Below, in pieces: positions 47,912 to 58,145 of a stretch of 64,000 nucleotides of DNA. The DNA comes from Udeniomyces pyricola. Its lineage: Eukaryota > Basidiomycota > Tremellomycetes > Cystofilobasidiales > Mrakiaceae. Position numbers and translations under genes: made by a program. The stretch's first letter is position 1, and each line of letters opens with the position of its first letter. The DNA is taken from the NCBI GenBank assembly GCA_039545295.1, contig BCIK01000012.1, positions 62,001 through 126,000 of the forward strand. The letters are read 5' to 3'. The notes beneath the pieces were generated by a model that saw only the letters and a program-made list of their open reading frames with translations, was not told where the DNA came from and did no database searches.

Positions 47912-49064
47912 GTTGTAAAATTGCCTTCAAGATAGATAGTCTGGAAGAAGATCTTGTTCCTGAAAGAAAAAGGACAGAGGGGAGGCGCAAGGTAGCTGGG
48001 CTGTTGAAGTAGCTGTTTGGGTTTGGTCGTGATATTGGGTTCAGATGGGGGCTGTCAGATCCGTCGTCAGAATTACGAAGCACTATATGGTTAGGATGGG
48101 TCGTAGGAGGCCTTGAAAGGTTGATGGGTCAAAATGGCGAATCAGGCGGGGGCTGGAAAGACGCAACGAATAGGGCACCGGGGGGGGGGGGGAGAACAAG
48201 TAAGTTGAGGGGGGTCTTCTTGGAGGTTACTGAAGACGTGGAAGATGCGCTCACTGTTGAGAGAATGAGCAAGGGGATGATCGTGTGGGAGAGAGGTGGT
48301 GAATCGCCAAACGAGGAGCGAGTCCGAGGACTAGACCAGGGTCGAAGGGGGAGAAAGGGGGAGGAAAGGGGAAGGAGGAGAAGGCGGACGTGTGGCTGCG
48401 AGAAGCGTCGTGTGTTGAACTTGGGTGAACTTTACTTTCCGGCTCAGGCTCACGTCATCATCGTCTTTGGCGTGGCTTGAGCGCGCGCTTCAAATGCGCA
48501 GTCATGAGCCAGACTACATAATGAGATTCTCATGCGCGCGTCTCACCCGCGTCTCATTCCGCCAGCTGATAGTACTACATATGTATCGCATAAACAAACA
48601 ACATATGCATATATGAAATGCATGTCGATTGATCAATCATATTTGGATCATAATAGATAGTGCGTACTTAGTAGTATGTAGTACAGGCTACAGCTGGCCG
48701 GATCATGCGATCATCATAATCCTTCGTACGTCCCTTGTCCATTAATCTGCTAGCGGACAATACTATAACTTCTGCACCACCGTCAAGCTATCTCGCCACG
48801 TCCACACGAATCGAATATTCCGGCCGTCCCGCTCGCAGTCGACAACACGACAGTACAACTAATTTACGCGTCGGCCAAACCCGGGGCCAAGTGGGGGAAG
48901 ACTTGAATGGCCATGATTACTTGAATACTTGGCGGCTGTAACCAAACCGGCGCTACACGCTAACTCGACCATAGGTATATAGAAAGAAAGAAAGAAAGAA
49001 CAAAATAAAACACAAGATGTAATGCCCCCTCACATCTCGCTCCCGAGTTTCAGCAACACATCTC
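47912..49064. promoter_or_regulatory. Upstream region of PLD1 / 3' side of UNG1
   Basis: This 1.15-kb region lies between the UNG1 stop and the PLD1 start, both on the minus strand. 48180-48192 is a G run (poly-C on the PLD1 sense strand) and 48330-48390 is purine-rich, consistent with a pyrimidine-rich PLD1 leader. 48600-48740 is AT-rich; 48983-49000 is a (GAAA)n run just after UNG1. No gene is supported. Confidence 0.45.
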
Positions 49065-50789
49065 TCAGGCATCCCCAATCTTGGTCCAATCGATCCCTTG
49101 TCCCTGACCCCATGTCTTTTCGAGCCATTCTGAGGCCTGCTTGAAATGACCTGTGTCAAAGAAGCCACGATGAGCAGAGAGCGGCGAAGGGTGAGCCGAC
49201 TTGAGGATAAGATTCTTTTTCTGATCGACGTCGAGTGAACAAGAGGAGCGGTTAGCTGACTGCTACGCAACAGAATGGTCTTCATGGCTGAGAGCGTGTA
49301 AATGAGCCAGACATACCGCGTCGACGCCCGCAGCTTTGCAGACGTTTTCCCCGTGTTTTCCCCAGCACATGAACACCTTGCCATTAGGAGACGGGTGCGC
49401 GGTCGAGGCTGAAGAGGATGCCACGTTGGAGGAAGCGATGTGGGCGATGATGGATCGTGTAAAGGGCTCCCAGCCTGCCTTGCTATGGGAGGCAGCCTAG
49501 AGATTACAGCAACGTTTCAGCCTCCGGATCATACGTTTGTTTCACTTGACAGGTCTGTCCACATGAACCATGACCGTTTGCCATTGACTCACCGTGTTAG
49601 CGCGGACCGTCAAGCTTGTGTTGAGAAGAAGTACACCTTGCTTGGCCAACCCCGTCAGATCGCCGTGTTTTGGAGGGACAAACCCAGGATATTCATTGGC
49701 GATCTCTTTGTATATGTTTTTAAGCGAAGGAGGAGGGGTGATGCCTTTTCGAACAGAGAAGGAGAGCCCATGGGCCTGATTCGGCTGGTGGTATGGGCTG
49801 GAGGGGAGGACAATCGAATGTCAACTCAAAGACTTAAGTGATATATGAATCGAGAGTACGATGTTGTAAAGTGCCTACTCTTGTCCAATAATAACAATCT
49901 TGATAGAGGAGATTGTAGAGAGTCGAGTGAACGAGTAAATGTCCTCGGCTGAGAGGTATCACGACATGGGATTAGCCTTAATCCATTTGCAAGGGCTCGC
50001 TCTCATGTGCCATTGATCATGAGAGATCGGACTCACCAGGAGGGTAGATCTTTTGGGTAGCTTGCTCCTTTAGAAGGAACCTCTTGAGCTAGCATGAGCG
50101 ACCGGGACGAGGATAGTACAAAGCAGTAGGAAAGCAGATCAGTAAGGGGGATGACATCATCGACAATCGCTGCCTCTATCTACCCATCTCGATCGGATTC
50201 GCCAGCCCAGATCGACTCAAGTTTTCAGTGTTTCCTCTTAAAACTATTTTCAAGTTGTATGACAGCTCCGTTTCGTGGAGATGGCTGGTCGATGGTTTGC
50301 ACTTACATCGAGGAAAGTATCCTTGCCCATCTCCTCTTTGAGTACGTCGAGCCAATCTTCACCCATAGTCCTCATCTCAAGCTCGAGCAGGCTAGCATCA
50401 TCTTCTGGTAGCTTGGGCCAAAGCTCCTTGAATCTCGCGATGAGCTCGGGGGTGAGTGTGTCAGACTTGGGCGCTGGAGGATGAGCTGGGGCAGAGAGTG
50501 AGAGTGCGGCGGGTTTGGAGGCGCTCGCGGAATTCAAAGCTCTAGTAGCGGCCAATGATTTGCCCTTGGGGGTCGTCGTAGAGCCGGTGGCAGGCTTGGG
50601 GGCGAATGAGAGGGTAGCCTGCTTGAGATTCGATCCGACGTTGGACGGGGTCGAGGTAGTAGCGCTGTTGCGTTTGGAAGGGGAGGAGCCGTGGGGGTGG
50701 TGCTGGGCAGCCGGCGAAGAAGTGGCGGCTGATGTGGCGGCCTTGATGGAGGTCGAGAGAGCCGAGGGTGAAGTGCGGATTGCAGGCAT
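49065..50789 (-). CDS. UNG1: Uracil-DNA glycosylase, family 1
   Basis: ATG 50789 starts [14 protein letters not shown], a Ser/Ala/Lys-rich N-terminus of about 90 residues lacking acids, with TLSFAPKP similar to the PIP-box-like region of nuclear forms. The catalytic domain follows: [55 protein letters not shown] and [19 protein letters not shown] with the catalytic Asp of GQDPYH. Next come [36 protein letters not shown] and the DNA-intercalation loop [11 protein letters not shown]. The GQDPYH motif is split by an intron after GQ-Asp (exon ends GGACAAGA). It removes uracil from DNA in base-excision repair. The long basic Ser-rich leader may give mitochondrial as well as nuclear targeting. Stop TGA 49067-49065. 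Very confident. Confidence 0.96.
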
Positions 50790-51510
50790 GGTGGAGTGAG
50801 CTAGTACGATGGTGAGGGCAAGTGAGGGTAATGCACTGTATCGATGTCGGCTGTTGACGCCCCAGAGTTGGATTGATGGATGACGAGGCCCAGACCTTTC
50901 TCCTGCTGTGGTTGATGGATATTGGATGGATGGATGATAGGATGTGATGACGTTACATGTTGAATGATGAACCAACGGTAGGTGACTAACTGATAAAGCT
51001 GACGCGTGTTGCATGTTGAACGAGCTATTCAATATTCAATGTTCGGTATTTAGTATTTGTTATTTAGTATTCAATACTCAATATTCAATATTATCTTGGT
51101 TGTTTGAGGCGGATGGCAGTGACGATGATGAAATAAAGTTGGCATTTCGAGGAGCCGACGGAATTGACTATTAGTGACTCCGGATGAACGTGAAAGCGTG
51201 CACACACCGCGCGCAAGAGAAAGAGCTAAGAGGGGGACAACCAACTCATCAAAGCAAGAGAGATCCAGCTCATCCTATCCTCAGCATATCATTTCCCCTT
51301 CGCTGCGTCCCCCCTCGCCCTGCCAATTTCCGGACCTTTAACAAACGCTCACAACGATAGCAACATCACCATCCCCATCTTGCACCATCCTCAGTCAATT
51401 CGTCCTCAACCGTCACCCCCATCTCTCTCGTCCATACAAACACTACCGCCTAGTCGAAGCAACCCCAACCGTCACCGTTCCTCGTTCCTTGTTCCTCTTG
51501 TCACCGCGAG
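50790..51510. promoter_or_regulatory. Divergent promoter, UNG1 / Sly41-like transporter
   Basis: A 721-bp spacer. 51025-51090 holds degenerate TTCAATATT/TATTTAGTATT repeats on the plus strand; 51290-51510 is C-rich and probably the leader of the plus-strand transporter. Repeated GGATGGAT units occur at 50920-50940. Confidence 0.5.
51025..51092. repeat. Degenerate TTCAATATT / TATTTAGTATT array
   Basis: Successive imperfect copies (ATTCAATATTCAATG, GTATTTAGTATTTGTTATTTAG, TATTCAATACTCAATATTCAATATT) form about 68 bp of near-tandem AT repeats inside a divergent promoter. The base unit resembles the array at 2304-2359 read on the opposite strand (TCAATAT). Confidence 0.85.
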
Positions 51511-53483
51511 ATGGCTCATCGCAATGCTTCTATTAAAACCAACGGCTGGGGAGAGGTCGCCACCGCCAGTCTGGCAGGAGGAGGAGAACGCCTCAACGGC
51601 AAACACGACGCGAGTCATGACCTCAACGGAACATCCTCATCAGGCGCTCGTCGAGGCTCAGCAGGCAGCAAAGGTCCCATCCTTCGACCACCAACGCACG
51701 ATAAAAAGGACTCGAATGATCTCTCTTCCGAGCACACCAATATTCTCTCATCCCATACGACGCTAACCCCATCCAAGGTGGCCAACGGTCAAACCAACGC
51801 ATCTCTGCGCCATCCCTCGAATCCCCCACTTCCAACGTCGCGCCTGCCGTTTGTTTCGTCCCCATCCTCAACCTCAATATCCAACGGCCTTCCAAGCCCA
51901 TACTCGACGCGATTGCCTTCGCGCGATGATGGTCCGAGGCTGTACGGTCACAAACTCTCATCAAGTATAACAAAACCCCTCAACTCCCTCTCCGAAACAC
52001 TCTCCGGCTCGTCACTAGCCAACGCGCTTCCTGGCTCGTCGGCATCCCTCTTGGCCACCGTCAAGTGCGTACTACCGACGGCTCTCCTTCGTTCACCACG
52101 GACAAGACAGAGACTTGCGCATTCCAGCTGCTGACACGTCTGTGCATTGATTCTTTCCCTAGATTTACTCTTCTCTGCTCGCTCTGGTACACAACTTCGG
52201 CCGTCTCGTCCAACACCGCCAAGTCCATCTTCTCCTCCGGCTTCAAATATCCCGTCACTCTAACGCTTGTTCAGTTTGCATTCATCGCACTTTACTGTTA
52301 TCTCTGGACACGACCAATTCTGGGACAGGGCGTCCTGAGGGAGCCGACGCGAGCCCTCCTTCGAGGTGTCCTTCCGATGGCGGCGTTTCAGGTTTTCGGC
52401 CACGTCTTTAGCAGTGTCGCGACGAGCCGAGTACCTGTCAGCACGGTTCATACCATCAAAGTCAGTGCCTTGGTCACCTCTAGACATGCTTATACGCGTG
52501 ATGATATCCCAAGCCAAGCTGACGGTGTAACTGTCTTGTTTCTGTCCCTGCCTTCGTTTCTCCATACGCTCACGCGCGCCTTCTCGCAGGCTCTCTCTCC
52601 TCTCTTCACTGTTCTTTCCTACCGCTTCCTCTTCAAAGTCTCCTACTCTGGCTCGACCTACGTTGCTCTTGTTCCCCTCACCCTCGGCGTCATGTTTGCC
52701 TGCTCGTTTGACGTCTCTGGCTCCAACGTCTTTGGTCTCATCTGCGCCTTTGGTTCGACCCTCATCTTTGTATCGTCCAACATTTTCTTCAAGAAGATTG
52801 TGCCCTCGACCTCGGGCGCCTCCTCAGCAAGCGGCAAAGACGGACAGGCAGGAACGAGCGCTCGACTTGACAAAATCAACCTCCTCTTCTACTCATCGAG
52901 CCTTGCCTTCACCTTCATGGTCCCTCTTTTCCTCTACAATGATTTCCGGCCGCTCTTATATCCTGTCAGACCTATCCAGACCCGTCGAGTTCTCTGGTAT
53001 TTCCTCCTGAACGGAACGTCTCATTTTGCTCAAAACATCCTCGCCTTTACCATCCTCTCTTCTACTTCCCCTGTAACGTACTCCATCGCGTCCCTCGTCA
53101 AACGTATCGTCGTCATCGTCATGGCCATTCTTTGGTTCCGACAAACTGTCCATCCGATCCAAGCCCTCGGTATCGCCCTCACGTTCGTTGGACTGTACAT
53201 GTACCAGAACGCCAAGGGCGAGGTTGCGAAGGTCGAGAAGAAAGTTCGCAAGCTGGAAGCGATCAGGGAGGGTAGTTTCTTGCCAACGACGAGGGGTGAT
53301 GAGAGGCTCATGAGTGGAAGTAGTGGAACTGAAGGAGGAGGAGGCCCCAATGGCGATGGGTTTACTTCGTCGTTAACATCGACAGCTTACGGACATGATC
53401 TTCATCAAACGAGTCATTCCCATAATCACCATCATCCTCCTCCGGCTCCTCCACCCCCTAGAAACCACGCCATACCGGCCTAA
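51511..53483 (+). CDS. SLY41: Sly41-like TPT/nucleotide-sugar family transporter
   Basis: ATG 51511 opens a long exon with a Ser/Pro-rich N-terminus of about 180 residues. The membrane domain starts after the first intron: LLCSLWYTTSAVSSNTAKSI, YPVTLTLVQFAFIALYCYLW, GVLPMAAFQVFGHVFSSVA, STVHTIK-ALSPLFTVLSYR and YVALVPLTLGVMFACSFD. It continues with FGLICAFGSTLIFVSSNIFF, LLFYSSSLAFTFMVPLFLYN, ILAFTILSSTSPVTYSIASL, KRIVVIVMAILWFRQ and ALGIALTFVGLYMYQNAK. This is a complete ten-helix TPT (triose-phosphate/nucleotide sugar) fold with the conserved SPVTYSIASLVKRI motif. Sly41-like members are ER/Golgi transporters linked to early secretory traffic. Three exons were traced (about 51511-52066, 52163-52460, 52591-53483). 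The C-terminus is charged and His/Pro-rich. Substrate unproven. Confidence 0.9.
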
Positions 53484-54281
53484 GACTTGAGATGTTGCTT
53501 TTCTCCTCCTTTCTCTGCTCCGCATATATACTTCCAAGACTAGTAACGTAGACTTTGAGCATTGCCCCTTTTTGCCCCCCCCCCCCCCCCGGCCCCCCTC
53601 CTTTCTCTACTCTCTTTTGCTTCCTTTCCTTTTCGCACCATGTCACCTTAGACCTCTCTTCCACACCTCCCTGTTCATCTCTTCTCTTGTTCTCCGACAC
53701 TCCTTCCTGCTTTTTTCTTTTCTGTTTCTTTTCTTATCATCATCTTCTTCTACTGGTCAGGCTTTGTACCTCTTGTTCCACACTCCCACTATAAGTGTTT
53801 CACGGCTAATCTCTCTGGTTCATCCTCTCTCATTTGACCGGTTTCCGGGCTCGAGTATCGAACCCTAATCCTCACTTCTTTCCGGCTTCTCCTTCCGCCT
53901 CTCAACCACGTTCCTCGGTAAAGGAAGGTGAGGTTTGGTTTGCTTTTCTCTCTCTCTCTTTTTTTTTCTTCTCCTTGCTTCTTCATCTATTGTCGTCTTT
54001 CTCTTTCGCATGAATCATCATGTTCCGTTTTGGTAGTCCATTTTGCGTAATTCCCGCACACTGCACAAAGGATGAGACATGAGGACATCACCCAATCGGG
54101 TTTCTTTTCGCGTCTGCTAAGATCCCCAAGTCAACCGTCGGTTGCAAACTCTCTCTAACCTAGCGTTATCCGCTCATCAAGGCAATGACATCGAATCAAT
54201 TGGAGCCAAAGAACAAAGAACGACGTGCGTTCGCGTTGTGGGAGAGAAGAGGGGGAGGGGGTGAGTTCGCACACGCGCTAA
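53484..54281. other. Convergent 3' spacer
   Basis: This contains the T/C-rich 3' UTR of the Sly41-like gene, with a 16-nt C run at 53575-53590, then mixed sequence up to the FKBP12 stop. No gene is supported. Confidence 0.45.
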
Positions 54282-55348
54282 TTAAGCGATGGAGAGGAGC
54301 TCAACGTGGAAGATGCTAAGAAGACAAGACGGAAGAAAGGAATATATAAAGGTCAGGACGATATGCTTTTGTGCACGTGTGTGAGCTAGATGAACGATCG
54401 AAATAGGGGAAACTCACAGGGTAGAGTTGGGAGGGATAATCTAGATAGATCAAAACAGATGGGCAGAGAGGGTCAATATCGGCGGCTTCATTACACTGAT
54501 CACGAGATGCGCTCTTAGGGCTTGGATCTTTGATTGCGTTCCGAGAAGAGATTGGACGTACGGGAGGGTAACCTCTGGATTACAGGAACAGCAAACGCCA
54601 AGCACGAGGGTTGAGAATCATAAAGACACGTTTCAGTTTGCGAAAGAGAAAGAACTCAAATCCCTTCAAAGTCATGACGCCACGATATAACGGCCAACTT
54701 CTTTTGACCGAGCAACAGAGGAGAACGATGGCCAAAGGAGCGATCCTTACCGAGTACCGTAACCGTAGTCAGGGGTGATGGTGAGCTTGGCCTTCTGTCC
54801 GAGGGACAACTGGGGGACTCCCTCGTCCCAACCCTAAAACGATGAATGGTACATTTACCAGGAGCATCCATCATCGCACGGATGATACGAATCATGAATA
54901 TCACCAAGCAGTCATCACACACGTGCCAAGAAACGAAGCGCAAATGATCAGATCATGCGCTTCTGCTTCACCACGACCAAGATATCGGACCAAGCTAAAG
55001 AAAGGGAGGAATGAGAAGAGAGAGATTGAAAAGGCAAAGCGCGAACGGACCTTGATAACTCGACCGACACCGATGGGGGTGACGAAAGCCGAGTTTCGGT
55101 CTCGGGAAGAGTCGAACTTGGATCCGTTCTCGAGGTAACCGTCGTAGTGGATGCCAACGGTGTTTCCCTGTGTGCGAAAGATGGGCGAGAAAAGGGTGTC
55201 AACGTCGACGACAAGAGACGAAAAGGGCCAAGAAGAGGGAGGGGGCGTAGAGAGGAAGATGATATCATCCGCGGAGGAGACAAAGACGCACAGGCTTGGG
55301 GAAGTTGATGCCGTCTCCGGGAGTGAGGGTCTCGATAGTGACGCCCAT
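54282..55348 (-). CDS. FPR1: FKBP12 peptidyl-prolyl isomerase
   Basis: Six exons from ATG 55348 to TAA 54284-54282: MGVTIETLTPGDGINFPKP, GNTVGIHYDGYLENGSKFDS and onward to [24 protein letters not shown] ending in DYGYGTR, then a 13-nt exon (54574-54562) completing R-G-Y-P-P, a 23-nt exon (54440-54418, IIPPNSTL) and IFHVELLSIA. About 107 residues, the standard FKBP12 length. Pocket residues are visible: Tyr (HYDG), Phe-Asp (KFDS), Arg (SRDR), Val-Ile (RVIK), Trp (GWDEG), Tyr (DYGYG), Ile-Ile (PPIIPP) and Phe (IFHVE). Cytosolic prolyl isomerase; in fungi the binding protein for FK506 and rapamycin. It lies head-to-head with a second FKBP gene. Confident call. Confidence 0.95.
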
Positions 55349-56030
55349 TGTGATGTAGTGTAGGAGTGGTAGGGAGGAGAGTGTGTGTGGTAGGTGGTTG
55401 TGGAAGCGATTGCTGTTCTTTTCGGGATCTCGTTTCGCCAGTTGGTGTGTGACATGGCGTGACATGACTTTCTGGCCATGGGGATTCTTGGATTGATTAA
55501 TTCTTGATCATCGACCACTCGATCACCCGTTCTTTCATATATAATTAAGTACAGTCATAGTTGCTTTCGTCATCATGTATCATGACTCGCCATCAGCGGT
55601 GCGCCATGCCATCGATATTCGCACTTTGCGCCACTCTGTGCTTCTGGTCTGATGGAATCTTGCCAGGTGGGGCAGCCGATGTATATCGACATGGGTGAAA
55701 TGTTGAGTTTGCACGATCTGAACTATACAATATGCTTGTATGTACGTGAGAGAAGAGTGGCAATATCGTCAGCCAGCTTGTAGTTGTGTAAGTTACAAAT
55801 GTATATATATGATGTGCAAACTGCAAGTGATAGTACGTACAGGCGCTGCAGTCTAGTACTGTAGTTGCGGCAATTACAAGGACAAAAGTACTCGCCTTCA
55901 ACGACTGCATCTCGTCTCCCTTTCAACCCCATTCACATCGTTTGTCCTTCTCCGACATAGACCGGTTCTGCTTATTTCACCCTATACTTGACTCACTCCT
56001 CAATCCGACCCACTTGCCAGTCCGTCAAAC
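55349..56030. promoter_or_regulatory. Divergent promoter between two FKBP genes
   Basis: A 682-bp spacer with a TATATATA-like patch at 55536-55544 and 55802-55811 and a C-rich plus-strand leader before 56031. No other gene is supported. Confidence 0.5.
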
Positions 56031-57267
56031 ATGTTCCGAACTACCCTCCTCTCCAAGCTCCCCAACGCGACCACTCCCCTTGCATCCCGGGCTTTTTCCG
56101 GTTCGGCTGCTCGATTCGGCGTGACGGTCGTTCCCATCTCACCCGGAGATGGCAAGAATTTCCCCAAGCGAGGTGACAGGGTAAGTTTTCACCCGTTTGC
56201 TGTCAAAGTAGCCGTGGGCTTGGTGGATCCCAAGCGTCGCGAGCGGTAAAACGGGGCCGGTCAAAAAAGCATCGTTCGCTTGTTTCCTGACTGCTTCATA
56301 ATTGTAGACGTCGCTGACCACATCACCTTGGTCATGATTCTTGATAGGTTACTATGCACTACACTGGAACTCTTGCTGGTCCGTATCCCGGCCGACCACG
56401 GAAAGATGGAGAAAAGGAAATAACCGCTCGAATACTGACGATGGGTTTTTTTTTTTCTTTCTTTCATGTCGCTACAGACGGTTCCAAGTTTGAGTTCGTT
56501 GAATGCTTTCTCACATACATAGCGCATGTCTCGGCCACTTGTCCAACGATAGTTGCGCAAATGCTTACTGTCTGATATCTGATCCTCCGCATACAGCTCG
56601 TCTCGAGACCGAAACCAGCCTTTCCAGACCGCCATCGTTAGTTTCTTGGCCGATCTTGTCAACAGCGTCTGTATCGAGATATGATAGAATGGCTGCTGAT
56701 GTTGGTTTATCTCTTCAGGGCGTCGGACAGGTCATCAAGGGTTGGGACGAGGGTGTTCCCCAGCTCTCGCTCGGCGAGAAGGCGAAGCTCGTTTGCACTC
56801 GTTCGTCCTATACGTTAATTCGCTGATGCAGACTACCGTTACCGATGGACCCTTGTTACTTGTATCTCACATTATCGGATCGTGTATGTTGACGAATCTG
56901 CCACTATTTCCTATCCCTTCTCGACCCTTTGTCTCCTTCCCTTCCTCGCACGCGATCTTGCTCCGGAGTCCTGTGTTGTTTCTCGCAGCTGACTACGCTT
57001 ATGGAAAGTCGGGCTTCCCTCCGGTAATATATGATTCCTTTCACTTGATGCAATCCTAACCTCAGAAGGAGGTGCTCATGCGTTCCTTCTTGTTTTGTTT
57101 TTGATGGATTCGTGTCAAAGGTGATCCCTCCCAACGCGACGCTGTAAGTTTCCGCTTTCACCCGGCGGGCCTTTCCTTCCCTGACGATCTCAGACAGTAA
57201 CTGATATGATTTCGTTTGACTCGTTCACAGCACTTTTGAGGTTGAGCTTCTCAAAATTGGAGCTTAG
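56031..57267 (+). CDS. FKBP12-like prolyl isomerase with predicted mitochondrial leader
   Basis: Eight exons from ATG 56031 to TAG 57265-57267. The first exon encodes [20 protein letters not shown] followed by AFSGSAARF, an Arg/Ser/Leu-rich stretch with no acidic residue, as expected of a mitochondrial presequence. It then passes into [21 protein letters not shown], which aligns with the start of cytosolic FKBP12. The domain continues [68 protein letters not shown] and [11 protein letters not shown]. Pocket residues Tyr, Phe-Asp, Arg, Val-Ile, Trp, Tyr, Ile and Phe are retained. About 140 residues. Two exon boundaries near the C-terminus ([12 protein letters not shown]) match those of the neighbouring FKBP12, indicating an ancient inverted duplication. 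Mitochondrial location is predicted, not shown. Confidence 0.9.
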
Positions 57268-58145
57268 ACATGATGTCGATGGATTCGTCGAAACATGTCG
57301 CGGGAGTGGCCGTGCAGAGAGACGATGTTTATCGATGACGTTTGAATCGTGCTAATAATGCCGTGGTCGAACAACTGGTTGATAGTGATAGTTTTCGTTT
57401 GGATCGTGTAGCTGGAGAGAACGATATATAGATATTCATTCACGGGAAAGGTCTGATAGATACGACACTTGGTTGTATGCAGATGATATGATAACATGCC
57501 ATATATATATATATATAACTGATAGAAAGGAATAAATGGAAAGTCTTGGCAGGTCTGGGCAGGCAAGTACTTCGGCACGGTTGCAGTCATTGAGAGGAAA
57601 TGATGAAGGGGTTCGTTCGTTCCCCTTTCCCTTTCCCTTTCCCTTTCCCTGTCCCTTTCCCTTTCCCCTTGGATTGCAGTGTGTCCTCCATAGTCGTTCC
57701 CCCTCCCACCGACGCATCAATCAAACCCTCGGCCAACCCTTCTCGCCGCCGCGCCCAGCTCCAGCCCATCACCACCTCCAACGCTCCGCGTCCCAAGATC
57801 CCAATAGTCTGGCTGACGTTCCCACCAACCGTTCGATCCATCCCCGCCCGCTTTCGCCAGTAACTATTGGCCCTCACCGTCACTCACCTCCTCCACTTTG
57901 CCGCCCTTGACTTGCTCGTGACTCTGATATCTCTCTGTCTCCCATATTCACACCTTCATCAGTCTCACCCACCTGTCCTACGCGAAATCAACTCGTCCGA
58001 TCATCCTTGCCCATTCCCTCGCCCAACCAACCCCTCCCAACACGCCTCCTTCGCTTCCCCTTTCTCCACTTCCATCCCTTCCCAAAATACACCTTACCCA
58101 TTTTCACCTCTTCTACCTCGCAGCAACGACGCCTAACAGACTAGC
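57268..58145. promoter_or_regulatory. Upstream region of the Nha1-like antiporter
   Basis: An 878-bp spacer with a TA run (57501-57517), a CCCTTT hexamer array (57621-57670) and then about 450 bp of C-rich sequence that probably forms the NHA1 leader. No coding region is supported. Confidence 0.45.
57621..57670. repeat. (CCCTTT)n hexamer array
   Basis: About eight CCCTTT units with one CCCTGT variant and one extra C at each end. It lies about 480 bp upstream of the antiporter start. Confidence 0.9.

Noticed and set aside
57621..57670. CCCTTT array considered as an internal telomere repeat
   Set aside because: The unit differs from the fungal telomere unit (CCCTAA type), the array is short, and it is flanked by ordinary genes on both sides.
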